A stretch of 64,000 nucleotides of DNA, from contig VCJN01002489.1 of the NCBI GenBank assembly GCA_006384855.1, positions 1 to 64,000 of the forward strand, in the 5' to 3' direction. Below, piece by piece: positions 41,300 through 52,488 of this stretch (position 1 is the first letter of the stretch; every line of letters starts with the position of its first letter). The stretch comes from Tetraselmis striata (taxonomy: Eukaryota > Chlorophyta > Chlorodendrophyceae > Chlorodendrales > Chlorodendraceae). A program made the translations under genes and the position numbers. The notes under the pieces were generated by a model that had not been told where the DNA came from, searched no databases, and saw only the letters and a program-made list of their open reading frames with translations.

Positions 41300-42660
41300 T
41301 GCAAATAATGTTTACAAACTACTTTATGCGCTCAGGTAGCTGGCCAGTGATGGTGGGGGCATTTCAAAGTAGTAAAAAACTGATGCCTGACCCAAAGCGC
41401 ACGTGATGCAGACAGTGAGCAGCACGGCGGCCTGGTAAAACAGACCCACAGGGGTGACGGCCACATTGCTGGCAACAACATCATCCACCAAGGGGAATAG
41501 CTGTTAAACAAGGCCAAATGCCTACTCCACTGATGTGCGGGGGCCATTCATTGCACGGGCATACTCATCCTTTGCAGCGTCCATGCGGCATTGCACTTTG
41601 TTGTACCCCGTGGCAAGGGTCATTGTCTCTGCATACGCAGCATCTGCATACGCAGCATCTGCATATATCATATACTTTATGCATGTCCTGCGCTGGATGC
41701 CCAACACATACTCCTCTAGCCCTGACTCCTCTAATATCATGTTGTCCCCTCTGCGGCCTTGCACCGGGCCAGCTAGGCAGCAGATGAGTCCGTCCGGCAC
41801 CGCCACTATCTGGTATTTCATGCCATGCTTCTTGTTGTGGCCGGAGTAAATCGCAGCCTGTCCGTACTTGACGCGCCGACAACCTCGCACGGTAACGTCT
41901 ATGAAGCCAAAAACAGGCAGGTCCACGCATGTGCGCGCCTGTATGGCGTCTCCATACTCCGGCAGCCGAGAGATGTCCAGCCCACATGCCAGAGCTGCCG
42001 ACCAGCGCTGCCGAAGCCACCTCACCATCGTGATGGATATCTTAATAATTCTGTCCGGGTTCATACGCAGCTTTCTCCCTAGTCCAGCCAAGGTGCCAGC
42101 AGTCCCGAGGCGAACCAGCAGAACGAGCAGCCATGTCGTGCATGTAAACCTCCCGCCACGATTGGGGTACCGAAGCACACTCGGTACGTACCTCCGCGCC
42201 TCCAAAATCTCCTGGAAATGCTCCGGTTTCATGCGATAGGTATCCCGGAATACGCGCTCGCTTTGTCGCTGCTCCTCTCGGTCGAGGTTTAGGTTGTTCA
42301 ACTACTCATGTGGCCATGCTCTACTCGCCACCCGCCGCATGAGCTGGTAGTGTCGGTTGCTGCGGATAACGTGCGGCAGGCAGATGGCGGCGAGCGGAGG
42401 TTTTCGAGTGCTGAACTCAAACAAGGCGACGGCCGCCTGCACCCCACGTTGAGCATCAATCTGCTGTCGGCCCGTGCCGACCCGGCGCACCATGGTGATG
42501 CACGATGCCGCATGCTCGTGTCGGCAGGCGCAAGTGTGAAGCAGCGACGGCGCCCGGGTGGCTGGAAGTGCAGCCGGTAGTGGGACGCGGTGGGCCGCAG
42601 CTTGCGGCATGCGGGCGGTACCGTGCCCGGGCGATGATGACTCACATGTAACGATTACAT
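41300..42660 (-). pseudogene. PIF/Harbinger DDE transposase 1
   Basis: Transposase of the HARBI1/DDE_Tnp_4 family; the main frame is 42301-41522. Visible segments: RVFRDTYRMKPEHFQEILEA, LGRKLRMNPDRIIKISI, the first aspartate in VFGFIDVTVRG, IYSGHNKKHGMKYQIVAVPD, GPVQGRRGDNMILEESGL, the second aspartate in KYMIYADAAYADAAY, and the glutamate in RTSVE. Immediately after that glutamate the frame has TAG where a tryptophan is usual (VEWAFG type), and the same frame then runs on AFGLV. A 15-base tandem duplication produces the ADAAY repeat next to the second aspartate. An upstream frame (to 42660) may be the N-terminus. Likely inactive. Confidence 0.75.
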
Positions 42661-42783
42661 ACTGACGTAGGCCGGTGCGCGACGTGGCAGTATATCCAGC
42701 CATTCCAATATCCTCTCCAATTTCCCGCAAAGACCCCCTAATTGGACCAATTTCACTGGATATTGCGACTTTCCCGGTGCAAT

Positions 42784-42952
42784 CGGCGCTAAGATGCTCC
42801 GGAAGTTTCCGGAATCATCGTGCGCCAATTCGTACAACGGCCACTGGCATCCCCGGCACCGGAGGGTTGGTGGCAGCAACTTTAGACCCTTCGACAGCAC
42901 CGGTTATTTAGACGGGACACGGACTCGGCACAGTCCACTCCTTTTGTTGTTG
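42784..42952. repeat. 169-bp direct repeat, copy A
   Basis: Aligns without obvious gaps to 43891-44059 (CGGCGCTAAGATGCTCCGGA at the start, CTTTTGTTGTTG-like at the end), roughly 75-80 percent identical by eye. The 0.94 kb between the copies has no recognisable gene. Confidence 0.7.
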
Positions 42953-43890
42953 CTCACCGTGTGCTCGGCATCATCGGTGCACGTAAAACCTCCGCAGCGA
43001 TGGCGTTCCGCTGCTAGGTTGTTTACCGGCCGCATAATCGCGCAGATGGGCGGGCGTGCCAGCCGCGCCGGCCCGTATAGCGCGGCACGCCGGCGCTTTT
43101 CCATCGCTCGCCGGCTCCGCGATGCTCGCCCGCCAGCATGACGGCCGGAACGCATGTGGCCCGTCCCTTGTGCTTGCAACCCGGATCCCTCCGACTTCTG
43201 CGTGCTTCGGCGCGGCGGGAGTTCCGTCATCCTTGCGCGAGACGACACCCGAGCCGTCTCATCCATGCTGACTTTCCGGTGCGCCGTGAGTTGGCGGCCC
43301 GGTTTTCTACGGGCTCCGACGTGTGGCGGCGCCGGAGCCCTCTTTCTGAGATTATTGGCTACGTTATCGCGCGCGGCGTGTCGCCCCAGCGCTACTCGAC
43401 CGGGTCGGGGCCGTTGGTGGTGGAGACGTTGGACGAATTGGGGGCCAGATCGCATGTCCTTCCGCGTGTAGTCCATGCGCTAGCCTGGCGCCCCGCGATT
43501 GCATGCACGATCAGCTCCGCGGCGCCTCCGATGCGTCGCGCGAGTCGGCTTGTTGTTAGGCAGGTGGAGCGTCCATAGCATGCGCACAAGCGATGGACGG
43601 GGAGCGTGGGGACTGCCGCCGAGCTTTGTGGCCGGCCCGCACGGCCGCCGGTTTCTTTTCCACACACCGGCCTAGCGGGCACGTGGGAAGCGCGCGCCGC
43701 CATGCCGCTGTGGCCTTGCGGTTTTTCATGGCAAAACTGGCTGTGCTTCCCTCTACTTAGTCCCTACATGCCTGCTCATGCAAGTAGTTTAGTTTTCGTT
43801 AAGTATTAAATAAGGTTAGGAAACGACAGCCAAGTGATGCCCAAATCCTGTAGCGGTGCCAGCCCTAGTCGGCCTTGTAGTGCAATCGAT

Positions 43891-44059
43891 CGGCGCTAAG
43901 ATGCTCCGGACGTTTCCGGAATTATTGTGCGCCGATCCGTACAACGGCCACGGGTATCCCCATTATCGGAAGGTTGGTGGTAGCAGCTCGTATCCAGACC
44001 TTTTGACAACACTGGCTATTTCGGCGGGACACGGACTCAGCACATCCATTTTGTTGTTG
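43891..44059. repeat. 169-bp direct repeat, copy B
   Basis: Partner of 42784-42952, same orientation. Both contain a similar short frame (MLRKFPESSCANSYNGHWHP versus MLRTFPELLCADPYNGHGYP), but the variation between them does not clearly favour coding. Confidence 0.7.
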
Positions 44060-44259
44060 TTTGCGCAACACCCACCCTCCACTCCCATCTTGGTTGTCTT
44101 GTCATGCCTCGGCGCCGATGCAATTCACCGACTCTGGTCCTTTGGCAAACTGCTTGTGCCTCCCTCTGCCTAGTGCCACAAGAGTTGTGCGGAACTCGGA
44201 TATAACGTGTCCCATTCCGGCGAATCGGAATTCTGTAGCGGGTCCGCCTTGCCCCTTCT

Positions 44260-44514
44260 AGCCCACGGATACATGGAGAACATGCGGACGCTGACGGTGG
44301 CGCGGGGTGCGCCTCCTCCAGCAGACCTCGGAGACAACATGCTCAGCGGCGAGATCCCCGACACGTAATCCGCCATGCACCCCGACCTCCGCACGCTCAT
44401 CCGGCGGAACAACAGCCTCTCGGGCGCGATGCTGCGCGAGTTCTCCGTCTTCCATGAAATGTGGCGCATGCAATATGTCCGTCCGGTGCCCTCATCCACC
44501 CCCCGGCCCGCATC
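44260..44514 (+). pseudogene. Leucine-rich repeat fragment
   Basis: A short stretch reading MRTLTVARGAPPPADLGDN, MLSGEIPDT, stop (TAA), then MHPDLRTLIRRNNSLSGAML. The LSGEIP and N-x-LSGA segments are the plant-type LRR consensus (L-x-x-N-x-LSG-x-IP). Only about two repeats remain, with an in-frame stop at about 44366-44368, and the fragment stops at the terminal repeat of Harbinger element 2. It is probably a relic of a host LRR gene cut by the insertion. Confidence 0.4.
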
Positions 44515-44853
44515 ACCCCCTTTCTAGGATGAGAAATACCTGAGCCGTAGCGGTAGCTGCAGCCGTGCATTGTACTTTCCGCTGCACCACACTACACCGA
44601 TTAGCACCGTAGCGGTTACTGTCCAACGCGCGAAATGCTACAGAAACATGGCCCCATTTGTTCGAAGCTGAAGTGGCACAAAGCGGACGTCCCTGGGGGT
44701 CGCACGGCCATTTCTCTACAAGCCCCCCACCCCCTGGTTGGAGCCCCGTAGGTCGTCGGTCGGTTGCGCGCGCCTCACGAGCGTCTCACTCGCCGAGTCA
44801 TGCCGACCTGCTCTCGTCGGCGGAGCTATGGTTTTCAAACGGGAAACATCACC

Positions 44854-46144
44854 ATGTCACACCGCGCAGCTCGCAACCTCGTCGCACTCACTCAGCCTCG
44901 ATTCGACTATCGTCATCATATATCCGCAATTATGGGGGACACACCCACCGCCGATGAGGCTCGTGCTGCCACGCTCGAGCGAGAGAAGGCGAGTGCTCTC
45001 CCTTTCATGGGAGTCATCCCCGACCACGCAATCGACTCAGGCGGTCGCGCTGCTCCGCAAGTTTTAAACCAAGCGGTGGCGGCGCGCCAAGAACGCGCCA
45101 ACGCCGAAGAAGAGCACGGGCTGGAGTCCTTTCGCGATGTTGGCATCAACCTGCAAGTCGGCTTTGTCGGAGGAAGCGACGTCGACCAAGAACGCCACGA
45201 GCCGGGGGTGGGAGGACGACGACGAGCAAGACGCACCGCCATCTGGAGAGGCCGGCCCTTCCGCTCCCAAGCGCTCGACCAAGCAGGCCACCAAGGCGAC
45301 TAGTGGCAGCTCGACCAAGAAGGCCACCAAGGCGACTGGTGGCAGCTCCACCAATAAGGTTGACAAGGCAGCAACATCTGAGGAGCCGCTCAAGGACAGC
45401 GCCGAGGGGGAGCGCTACACACAAGCAGAATGCGCTTTACCGATTCGGCTCGTGAATGACGCCGACTCAGCGATGGCACGCATCATGAACCGCACTACCG
45501 AGAAGATTGACAAGGTGTGGACGTTCGCGGGCGAGAACTTCAACGAGCAATGCGAGGGCAGCGCGCGCTCACGCCAATCTATGCGTGACAAGTACGACAA
45601 CATCCTGCGCGCAGCGCGCAAGCACCGCCTCGCCCTCGCACGTGTCGACGAAACCCATGGAGGCTCAGGGAATGGCAGAGACACGGTGGACCGTCTGAGA
45701 GCAAGAGCTCTCTAATTCTTCGACGAGTTGCTTCAATACCGAGCGTTGGAGGGACCGCTTGGCGAAGGTGGATTCGTGCGTCACGGTGGCGTCATAAACA
45801 TTGGCGCTGTGGTGAACGCCCGCCGTCGCCCTGACCAGTTGGACAAGGATCCGGTGCCTGAAGCTGGCCATGAGGAGGCGGTGGCTGTGGCTGCGGCTGC
45901 AGATGAGTGGGATGGCCATGACCCTGCGGAGACCAACGAACCCATTGCCTGGAGATTGGAGTCGCGCAAGTTGGCGGCTAAACTAAAGCGGCGAACTCCC
46001 CAAGCGGAAATAGCCGATGGCGATGAGCCAATCGAGGAGCTAGAGAAGAAGAGAGGACGGCCTATGAAGGTGAACGAGATGAAGGAGATCGCACACCAAC
46101 AGGTAGATGGAGACCATGAAGGAGAGTTCCATTCACGCCGCTAA
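44854..46144 (+). pseudogene. SANT/trihelix-like accessory gene of Harbinger 2
   Basis: Starts MSHRAARNLVALTQPRFD at 44854. The first frame (to about 45160) contains GLESFRDVGINLQVGF. The continuation in another frame (45137-45715) has a Lys/Thr/Ser-rich linker (KRSTKQATKATSGSSTKKAT, a tandem repeat) and a helical region SRQSMRDKYDNILRAARKHRLALARVDETHGGSGN typical of Myb/SANT-like proteins of Harbinger elements. A third piece (45728-46144, ELLQYRALEGPLGEGG) follows after a stop at 45713-45715. At least two frame changes are needed, so it is either spliced or broken. Confidence 0.5.
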
Positions 46145-46841
46145 GGTGATGGCAGGTTCAGTTCGCAGTATGGTTGAGAGTCAGGCTGCCCTCGCTCGCG
46201 AGGCGATGGTACATTATAGGGCTGAGAAAGAAAGAGGTAGACAAGCATTTGCCCAAATAATGACCCATCTGATTGCAGGACTAGCTGCGAAAAAGTTGGA
46301 CGAAAGTGGCTAAAAAGTTCGGCCCATCCAGGTACAGTTCAATAGGCAAAGCATACATTATAATGCAGCCATATTTCCGCGGCGGCGGCGGCGGCGCAGG
46401 ATATGTAACAGTTTGAGGCTGACAAGCAAATGGATGTTGGCCCCGCTGCCCTGCGCATGCCGCGCACCATCATGCGGCGGCACTGCAGCAATGTTTCTTT
46501 TGCCGCGGAGGCGGCGCAGGATATCCAACAGTATGAGGCTGGCAAGCGATTAGGTGGCTGGCTAACAATGTGCAGACACGTGCTGAGGATGGTGTGACAT
46601 CATGCTAAGGTACGCAACAGTATTTCTTGTTGCGTGAAAGGGGATTAAATTTCAAAATTACTGATTCACAATGTTATGAGAACCAAATGCAGTCTCAATG
46701 GGCAAACCGCGTTGGATCCTGTCTTGAAAGTAATTAACCCATAGTTTATCAGCGATGATGTCGCGCCTTTTCAGCATGTCTAGATTTGCACTAGCCACTC
46801 GAGATGGTGGCTGATTGTGCACACAATGAATCATCACGTTC

Positions 46842-47784
46842 TCATATTGGCACGCTTTGCAGCGTGGCAGTGGATGTTTCTCCATGAATGTGACAATGTC
46901 TGCAGGGTCTGTTGTGAACTCCTTGGTTGTGAACTCCTTGTTGTGAACACCTGTGGAATACGCACATGTTGTGCAAGATCATGGTAGCATATGTCATTAG
47001 AGACATCATGCCCTGGGAGCATCGCTGCTCACGAATGCAAACTCGCCAACGATATTTCCACAATCCAAAGACTTGCTCCACATACATCCTTGTTGAAGAG
47101 AAACAGAAATTGAAGTATTGTTCCTTTGCAGACAAGTTGACCCCTGGGTAAGGCGAGAGGATGTAGTCCGCTCTTTCGAATGCTCCATCACTGATGAGGA
47201 CGCCAGAAGGTCCCAGCCATTTCTCTCTGTCAAGGGAGATTTTATGATGGAAATTTGACAACTGGCTTGCACGCCGTCGAGTCCGACATGCGGCCGGGGC
47301 GTCCGACATCAGCGTCCACATACATGTAGAAACTGTTTACGACAACCACCACCATGATGGAATACCAACCCTTGTAGTTATGAGAATGCTCCATGAATAG
47401 CTGTGTGCCAGCAGGCTGCCACGGGACGTGAGTCCCATCCGCAGCTCCTCCAATGTGCGCGATGCCACGCCGCTCCTCGAAACCTTTATGAACAAGCAGC
47501 GCCTCCTCCTTTGATGAAGGCGGGCGCATGTACTCGGGGCCAAGCACCCCAGCTATTCCGGTACATACTTCCTTGGTGTACATTGCAGCTAACGAGTCGC
47601 TGATTCCGGCCACAAAGCCAGTAGTAAACCATGTCCCGCCGTGCGCACAATGATATATTGCCACTGCCACCTTGAAAGACGCTGGCACTCTATGGAACGG
47701 GTTCTGGCACGCGTTGCTCCGAATAGCTCCGGCTGCCACAAGCTTTGTAACCATGCCGCCGAAGACGACGCGCTTGAGGCGCAA
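46842..47784 (-). pseudogene. PIF/Harbinger DDE transposase 2, frameshifted
   Basis: HARBI1-type transposase. The first frame (47784-47242) has NPFHRVPASFKVAVAIYHCA, then HIGGAADGTHVPW with the first catalytic aspartate and NYKGWYSIMVVVVV. A frameshift near 47265 moves the rest to 47321-46842: SNFHHKISLDREKW, LISDGAFERADYILSPYPG with the second aspartate, and STRMYVEQVFGLWKYRWRV with the catalytic glutamate. All three catalytic residues are present. The tail has a short tandem repeat (GVHNQGVHN). One indel is the only visible lesion, so decay is recent. Confidence 0.75.
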
Positions 47785-48468
47785 GCGTTTCTCAAACTCG
47801 TTGCATGGCCAGTTTGCCAGCGCATGCCACAGCGGCGACTTCTCCCAACCAACTCACCAAGGCAACTTCATAGCCCAATCATACATGTATAACTGGGTTG
47901 TTCCCTAGGCAGCCATAGGCCGCGCTAGACTCGCAGACACCCAACTGGGCGATAAGCGAGGGAATCATCACCACTAGTGGGATGGGCGCGACCTTGCCTT
48001 CGTCCATGCTGTGTCGGACGATAGCCGCACCGCCGAAAACCGAGCAGCAAGGCACAAGCCCCACGCAGGAAGCCGCGAGCAGCGTCACAAGGAACATCGC
48101 CAGGTTCATGCGACGTTTTGTGTCTGGATTTTTTGCCGAGGGCGCCATGGCGACTCAAATTGTGGGGAGAGGCAGTGCAAGCGTTTGGGGTGCCGTGTTG
48201 GCGGTAGTCGAGTGGGCGCATCAGGCGGAGCGGTTTGCTTGTTAGCTTAGAGTTTGAAACGGCTGCCACTCACGCGCGCTGGGACGCGCCGGTGACGCGC
48301 GGGGGTCCACGGGCGCGCGGATACCGGGAGTGTCGAAATATTCTATATTTCTGAAATACGGGGAACTCCCGTTGGGGCAGCTCTGCCGAATGCTGACGTG
48401 GAGCGGCATTGCGGGTGATAACCGGGCGGCAACCGAGAATCAGGTTTTTCTCATCCAAAAAAGGGGGT

Positions 48469-49943
48469 CACACCGGTGCCTTAATCCCGGGCGTGTCCCA
48501 GAAAATTGCTGATTGTTGTGTGGCGGGGGCGCAGGGGGCCGGCCAACAATCAGCTCACGGGGACATTGCCGCCAGAGTAAAATACCATGGAGCGGTTGGA
48601 GGGATTGTACGTTTCATCGGGATTCCGTTCCGCCGGAACGGACCCGCGGAATTCCGTTGCGGTGGCCCGGAACTGACTTATTCCGCCAGAACTGTATTCC
48701 GTTCCGATATAAACGTGTTTGTGGGGCTTCTCAACAATTTAACTGCCCTAGTGCGACCCATACGGTCTGTTGGTGGTTTCAGCCTGTTAGCTTACCGGTA
48801 CCATTGGTTTTCAGTACGGGCTGCCCCATCGCCCGCGAGCCATGCGCTCCCGGCCGGGGAGCTTTTTAGGACAGCCACCAGCATCTCGTCTGCCATCTTC
48901 CATCTCATTGCCTTCGGCTGCGGCTTCACGTACTTGTGCGCGCGAGGGTCGCAGAGGCTGAACAAGTCCGCACCGAGGCTCATTTTCCCGGTAGTGAGTC
49001 ATCGTGTCGCGCACATGCGATACATCAGCATCATGCAGTGACAGACAGGCCGTCGGCAATGTGGTTTTCCGTACTAGTGCGCCCGACGAAGTCGTTTTCC
49101 GTTTTTGCCATGGCTTTGCAGCTCGGACGTTTTCAAGTAGCGATGCGCACGGTAAAGAATTGAATCTGGGGGGTCCCCGTTGGGGTGGGGGAGGGGGGGG
49201 GGGGGGGTAAAACTTCAACAACCGAAGTCGAGTCGCAATACATGCCTTCGGGGCTCCCGCAGTGGAGCACCCTCTCGCAGTAGTAAACTCTTGAGGTTAG
49301 GTGGGGTGGACGCGCTCGGCACCATAACCGCTGCTCGTCACGGTTTTTAACGACAACAACTACGCCTACCGCAACAAATCGCGCGGACGGAGGAGGACGT
49401 CCGTATCGTCGGGGCGGCCACTCATTGTCCCGCAATACACTTCAATCCGGTCCGCGTGTCCTCCCAGCATGGCGTCGTGGCATCAACGCTCGTATTAGTA
49501 TGAGTTTAGTTCGATGGTCTAAACTGTCCAGCTCGAACCGCGTGGAAACTGGCAGAACCAAACTTTATTGCATGTTGAAATGATCTAAACGCGTTTACGG
49601 GGTTTCCCAAAAATCTAACTGCCCTAGTGCGACCCGGACGGTCTGTTGGTGGTTTTAACCGGTTAGGATACCGGTGTCGAATGTTAGTACGGGCTGCCCC
49701 GTCGCCCGCGAGCCCTGCGCTCCCGGCCGGGGAGCTACTTATGACAGCCACCAGCAGCTCGTCTGTCATCTTCCAGCTCGCTGCCTTCGGCAGCTCCCTC
49801 CCGTTTCCGCCTCCGCCATGCGGGCTCCTCCTCCGACTCTCCCCCCTTCCATTGAACCTTCCTAGCCATAAAACATCGCTTTTCCGTGTAAAACAGCCTC
49901 CGCACCCATTTTGGCAAAACCAGACTCGAATGCATGTTGAAAC
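48469..49943. other. Region with an internal ~200-bp duplication
   Basis: No recognisable gene. Positions 48705-48900 and 49578-49785 are diverged direct copies (shared CTAACTGCCCTAGTGCGACC, GGTCTGTTGGTGG, CGCTCCCGGCCGGGGAGCT). Near 48630-48705 there are GTTCCGCCGGAAC-like motifs resembling the ends of the hAT element at 49944-52103, perhaps from a related relic. G-run at 49191-49206. Confidence 0.5.
49936..49943. repeat. hAT target duplication, left
   Basis: GTTGAAAC, identical to 52104-52111. Confidence 0.9.
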
Positions 49944-52103
49944 CAGGGTTGGGCGGAACTCAGTTCCGTTCCGGCGAGTCCCGGAGTTCCGGCCCGGGTG
50001 GAACTGAACCGCCGGAATTCCGTTCCGCCGGAACTCGGCCAAAAACCCGGTGGAACTGACCCCCCCCCCCCCCCCCCCCCCCCCCGGAACTACATCGATA
50101 CTTATCCTAATCGACTCCAGCGTGTTTCTATCGCGTCGGCTCGTCGAGATATGGTGATATACAGTGAGAAAAACACCGCACCCGCCAGGGAGGCAGATAT
50201 ATCAGCGCCATCACAGCTTGCATGCCACACCAAAGTTGCTGACACCTAACTCACCCCTCGCTCCTCACCCTGAGCTATGGCTTCCGAAAACATTACCTTC
50301 CCTCTCGACCCGGAGGCGGAAGAGGATGTGCCTATGGATCAGGAGGAAACGGAAGGCGACGTAGAGGAGGATTCCGTCGCCGCCGACGGCGGTGATGCCG
50401 CCGATGACTTAGTGACGCCGTGCCGCCCCGGCTAGCGGACGCCCCTCCCTCGCGCCCGCCACTGCCGGCTCGTCCGCCCGACCCGAAACTTAGGGCACTG
50501 CTCAGCAGAGTACCGATGCTCCGCAGGACGAGAATGAACAAGCAGATACAACCGATCCTAGCTTTCGTTGTTGCGTCGAGATGCTCGTTCGGAACCACAA
50601 CAAAACCTGGGTATCCACTCAGAAGCGAGGGGCGGAGTGGGCCTTCTATGTCCCTCGTGATCCCGCTCCTGAAAATAAAATACGAAACGACTTGCACAGG
50701 GGCGGTGATCTACACGTCGAGTGCTTTCTCTGTCACGCTGCGAAGGAAGATAACCTGCACTTTTCGCGATTCCGGCCGCGGAGGACGAGGAGATGCAAGC
50801 GCATTACAACGCAAAGTCGTTATGGGCCCCACCGGTGCCGCGCACTAAAGACGGCGGCACACCACCTCCTACCATTCTAAGTCCGGCCCTAACTCGTTGA
50901 AGAAGCACTGCTAAATCCATCATACAGATGAGCTATTGGAGGTGCGTTTTGCTTGCGTGCCTGCCGCATAATGCGTGCCGCTGCCGACTGTTTGTTACCA
51001 ACTATTGCTTTTGATACATAATTATATGTTACTCGTCGGCAAACGACGCTTCGCCTCCCCAGGTAAAAGCATCTTTGGCGCCTGCTAGCGAAGCCCCCAC
51101 CACCTCAGCGGGTACCAGCGCCCCCGCCTCGTGCGGCGCCACCAGGCAGGCTGCCGATCACACCGTCAAGTCTCTCTCCCAGGCGACGAAGTGGCGGAAG
51201 GTTACCGACCCGAAGACCACGCTCTTTCGGCGCATGCTCGCCATGTTGGTGGTCTTCTACCGACTCCCCTTCTCGATCGTCGAGAACCCGTTTTTCCGTA
51301 GTGCCTTTGTGTGGTTCCTGGATCCTCGGCAGCCGCTGCCAAGCCGCAGGAAGCCGCTCCCAAGCTCGTTTTATATTCTTTGCATGCTTGCTAGTCAGAT
51401 AGAATGTGAGCGCGTATTGTCTTTGATTCGCAGGGCTGGTCACCGCGCACATGCGTAACAAAATGGGTGTGGAGATGATGTCCGATCAGTGTTGCATCAC
51501 CAAGAACGTGGATGCTGCCACGGAGATATCTTCCATCCTCAAGGAGAACATGGGCCCGGACACGTTCAAGGTTGCGTTCCCTGCCCAGCGGATGGCATCA
51601 TGATCCCATCGGAGCTGGATGAGGCGCGCGCCATCGAGGCAGTATCATGCGAGGGGGTGCTTGACATCAGTGAGCATGAGGGGTCGGCGCTAGAGCGCTA
51701 CTTGGCTGAGGTGGAGGAGCAGTTGGCCGCCTTGGAGCGTGCTGATGAGGAGGCGCCTACCAACAGCCGCTTTGTCATGTGATGTGTTCGAATGCATACT
51801 TAGCATGGTTGGCCCTGAGGCCGGGTGGGCATTAAGGGGCGTAGACATCACAACATGTAATATATTGGTTTCTTACAATCCGCAGCTCACACTGGTGTCA
51901 CCTGCCTGCACAACTGCACAGCTCATAGCAACCCAGCAGCCCAGTTCAAATAGCCAGTTCCGGCCCTGGATCCGGCGGAATTCCGTTCAGTTTCGGCGGA
52001 ACTAGTCTGTTCCGGCAGAATTCCGTGGTTCCGTTCCGGCGGAACTGATTAGTTCCGGCGGAACCGAACGGAACTCCTCCATTTGGAGTTCCGCCCAACC
52101 CTG
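49944..52103 (+). mobile_element. hAT transposon, internally deleted
   Basis: 2160 bp, flanked by perfect 8-bp duplications GTTGAAAC (49936-49943 and 52104-52111). Terminal inverted repeats begin CAGGGTTGGGCGGAACTC at both ends. Both subterminal regions are filled with GTTCCGCCGGAAC-type palindromes (49961-50060; 51957-52090). Coding remains are pieces of a hAT transposase N-terminal half only (see 50278-51782). A run of about 26 C lies at 50060-50085. Without the catalytic core it must be non-autonomous. Confidence 0.88.
50278..51782 (+). pseudogene. hAT transposase remnants
   Basis: Pieces in several frames. 50278-50436: MASENITFPLDPEAEEDVPM and further acidic sequence. 50581-50880: KTWVSTQKRGAEWAFYVPRD and a possible BED-like finger VECFLCHAAKEDNLHF. 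51060-51458: the hAT-specific segment MLAMLVVFYRLPFSIVENPF followed by LDPRQPLPSRRK. 51600-51782: a helical C-terminal piece (ISEHEGSALERYLAEVEEQL). The long catalytic region between the LPFSIVEN block and the dimerisation tail is absent. Some pieces may be exons of a spliced transcript, for example the stretch 50881-51062 between the second and third. Confidence 0.6.
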
Positions 52104-52111
52104 GTTGAAAC
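52104..52111. repeat. hAT target duplication, right
   Basis: GTTGAAAC, identical to 49936-49943. Confidence 0.9.
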
Positions 52112-52488
52112 GTTCAGCCGGATCGGCCGGAACCATAGAATTCGCCGTTTCAAAGGGGAGAGGGCTGTGTGGTTTGCCGAAAAGGTGCCTTGGCTTGGGT
52201 TACAGGGTTTTCTATAAGGCGGGAGTATGTTATTGACAGCCCGCAAGAACGGAAAGCACGAAGTGAGGGGGGGGAGGGATAGACGCGGCCCGCCACATGG
52301 TAGGCGGGGCGCGAAGAGGGAAGATGGGGACAGCAGATAGCCCGCTAGTTTTTATGATAATTCTACCTCGATTGGGGTCGACTCGCAGCGTGGTGCTGGA
52401 GTTGACCGAGCTTGTCGTTTGTAGGGTAGTTTCTCCTTAGGCGGTTTTCGGTTTTCGGGTGTTGAAGCATACGCGGACTACCGTGCTT
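52112..52488. other. No gene seen
   Basis: Contains one copy of a short repeat, TTTCAAAGGGGAGAGGG...TTGCCGA (52148-52180), that recurs as TTTCAAAGGGGAGGGA...TTGCCGA at 52607-52641. Probably 3' sequence of the DIRS-like fragment next to it. Confidence 0.4.

Larger units (their letters stand above)
35506..42738. mobile_element. PIF/Harbinger element 1 with nested insertion
   Basis: Bounded by imperfect terminal inverted repeats: 35506 onward (CGGGGTATTCGCGGCAAATT...) matches the reverse complement of the sequence ending at 42738 (GGGGGTCTTTGCGGGAAATT...), and similarity continues about 75 bp inward. Flanks are TTA on the left and TAA on the right. Inside are a plus-strand Myb/SANT-like accessory gene and a minus-strand DDE transposase, the two-gene convergent layout of Harbinger elements. 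A 3.4-kb non-LTR-type element (35950-39342) is inserted near the 5' end of the Myb gene. TTGGAGAGG motifs recur near the left end. Confidence 0.7.
44515..48468. mobile_element. PIF/Harbinger element 2
   Basis: About 3.95 kb. Terminal inverted repeats of at least 29 bp: 44515-44543 (ACCCCCTTTCTAGGATGAGA...) against the reverse complement of 48440-48468 (ACCCCCTTTTTTGGATGAGA...), 26 of 29 matching. I see no clear short target duplication (ATC on the left, CAC on the right). It carries a plus-strand SANT-like gene (44854-46144) and a minus-strand transposase (46842-47784), convergent. It is not closely related to element 1. Confidence 0.65.
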
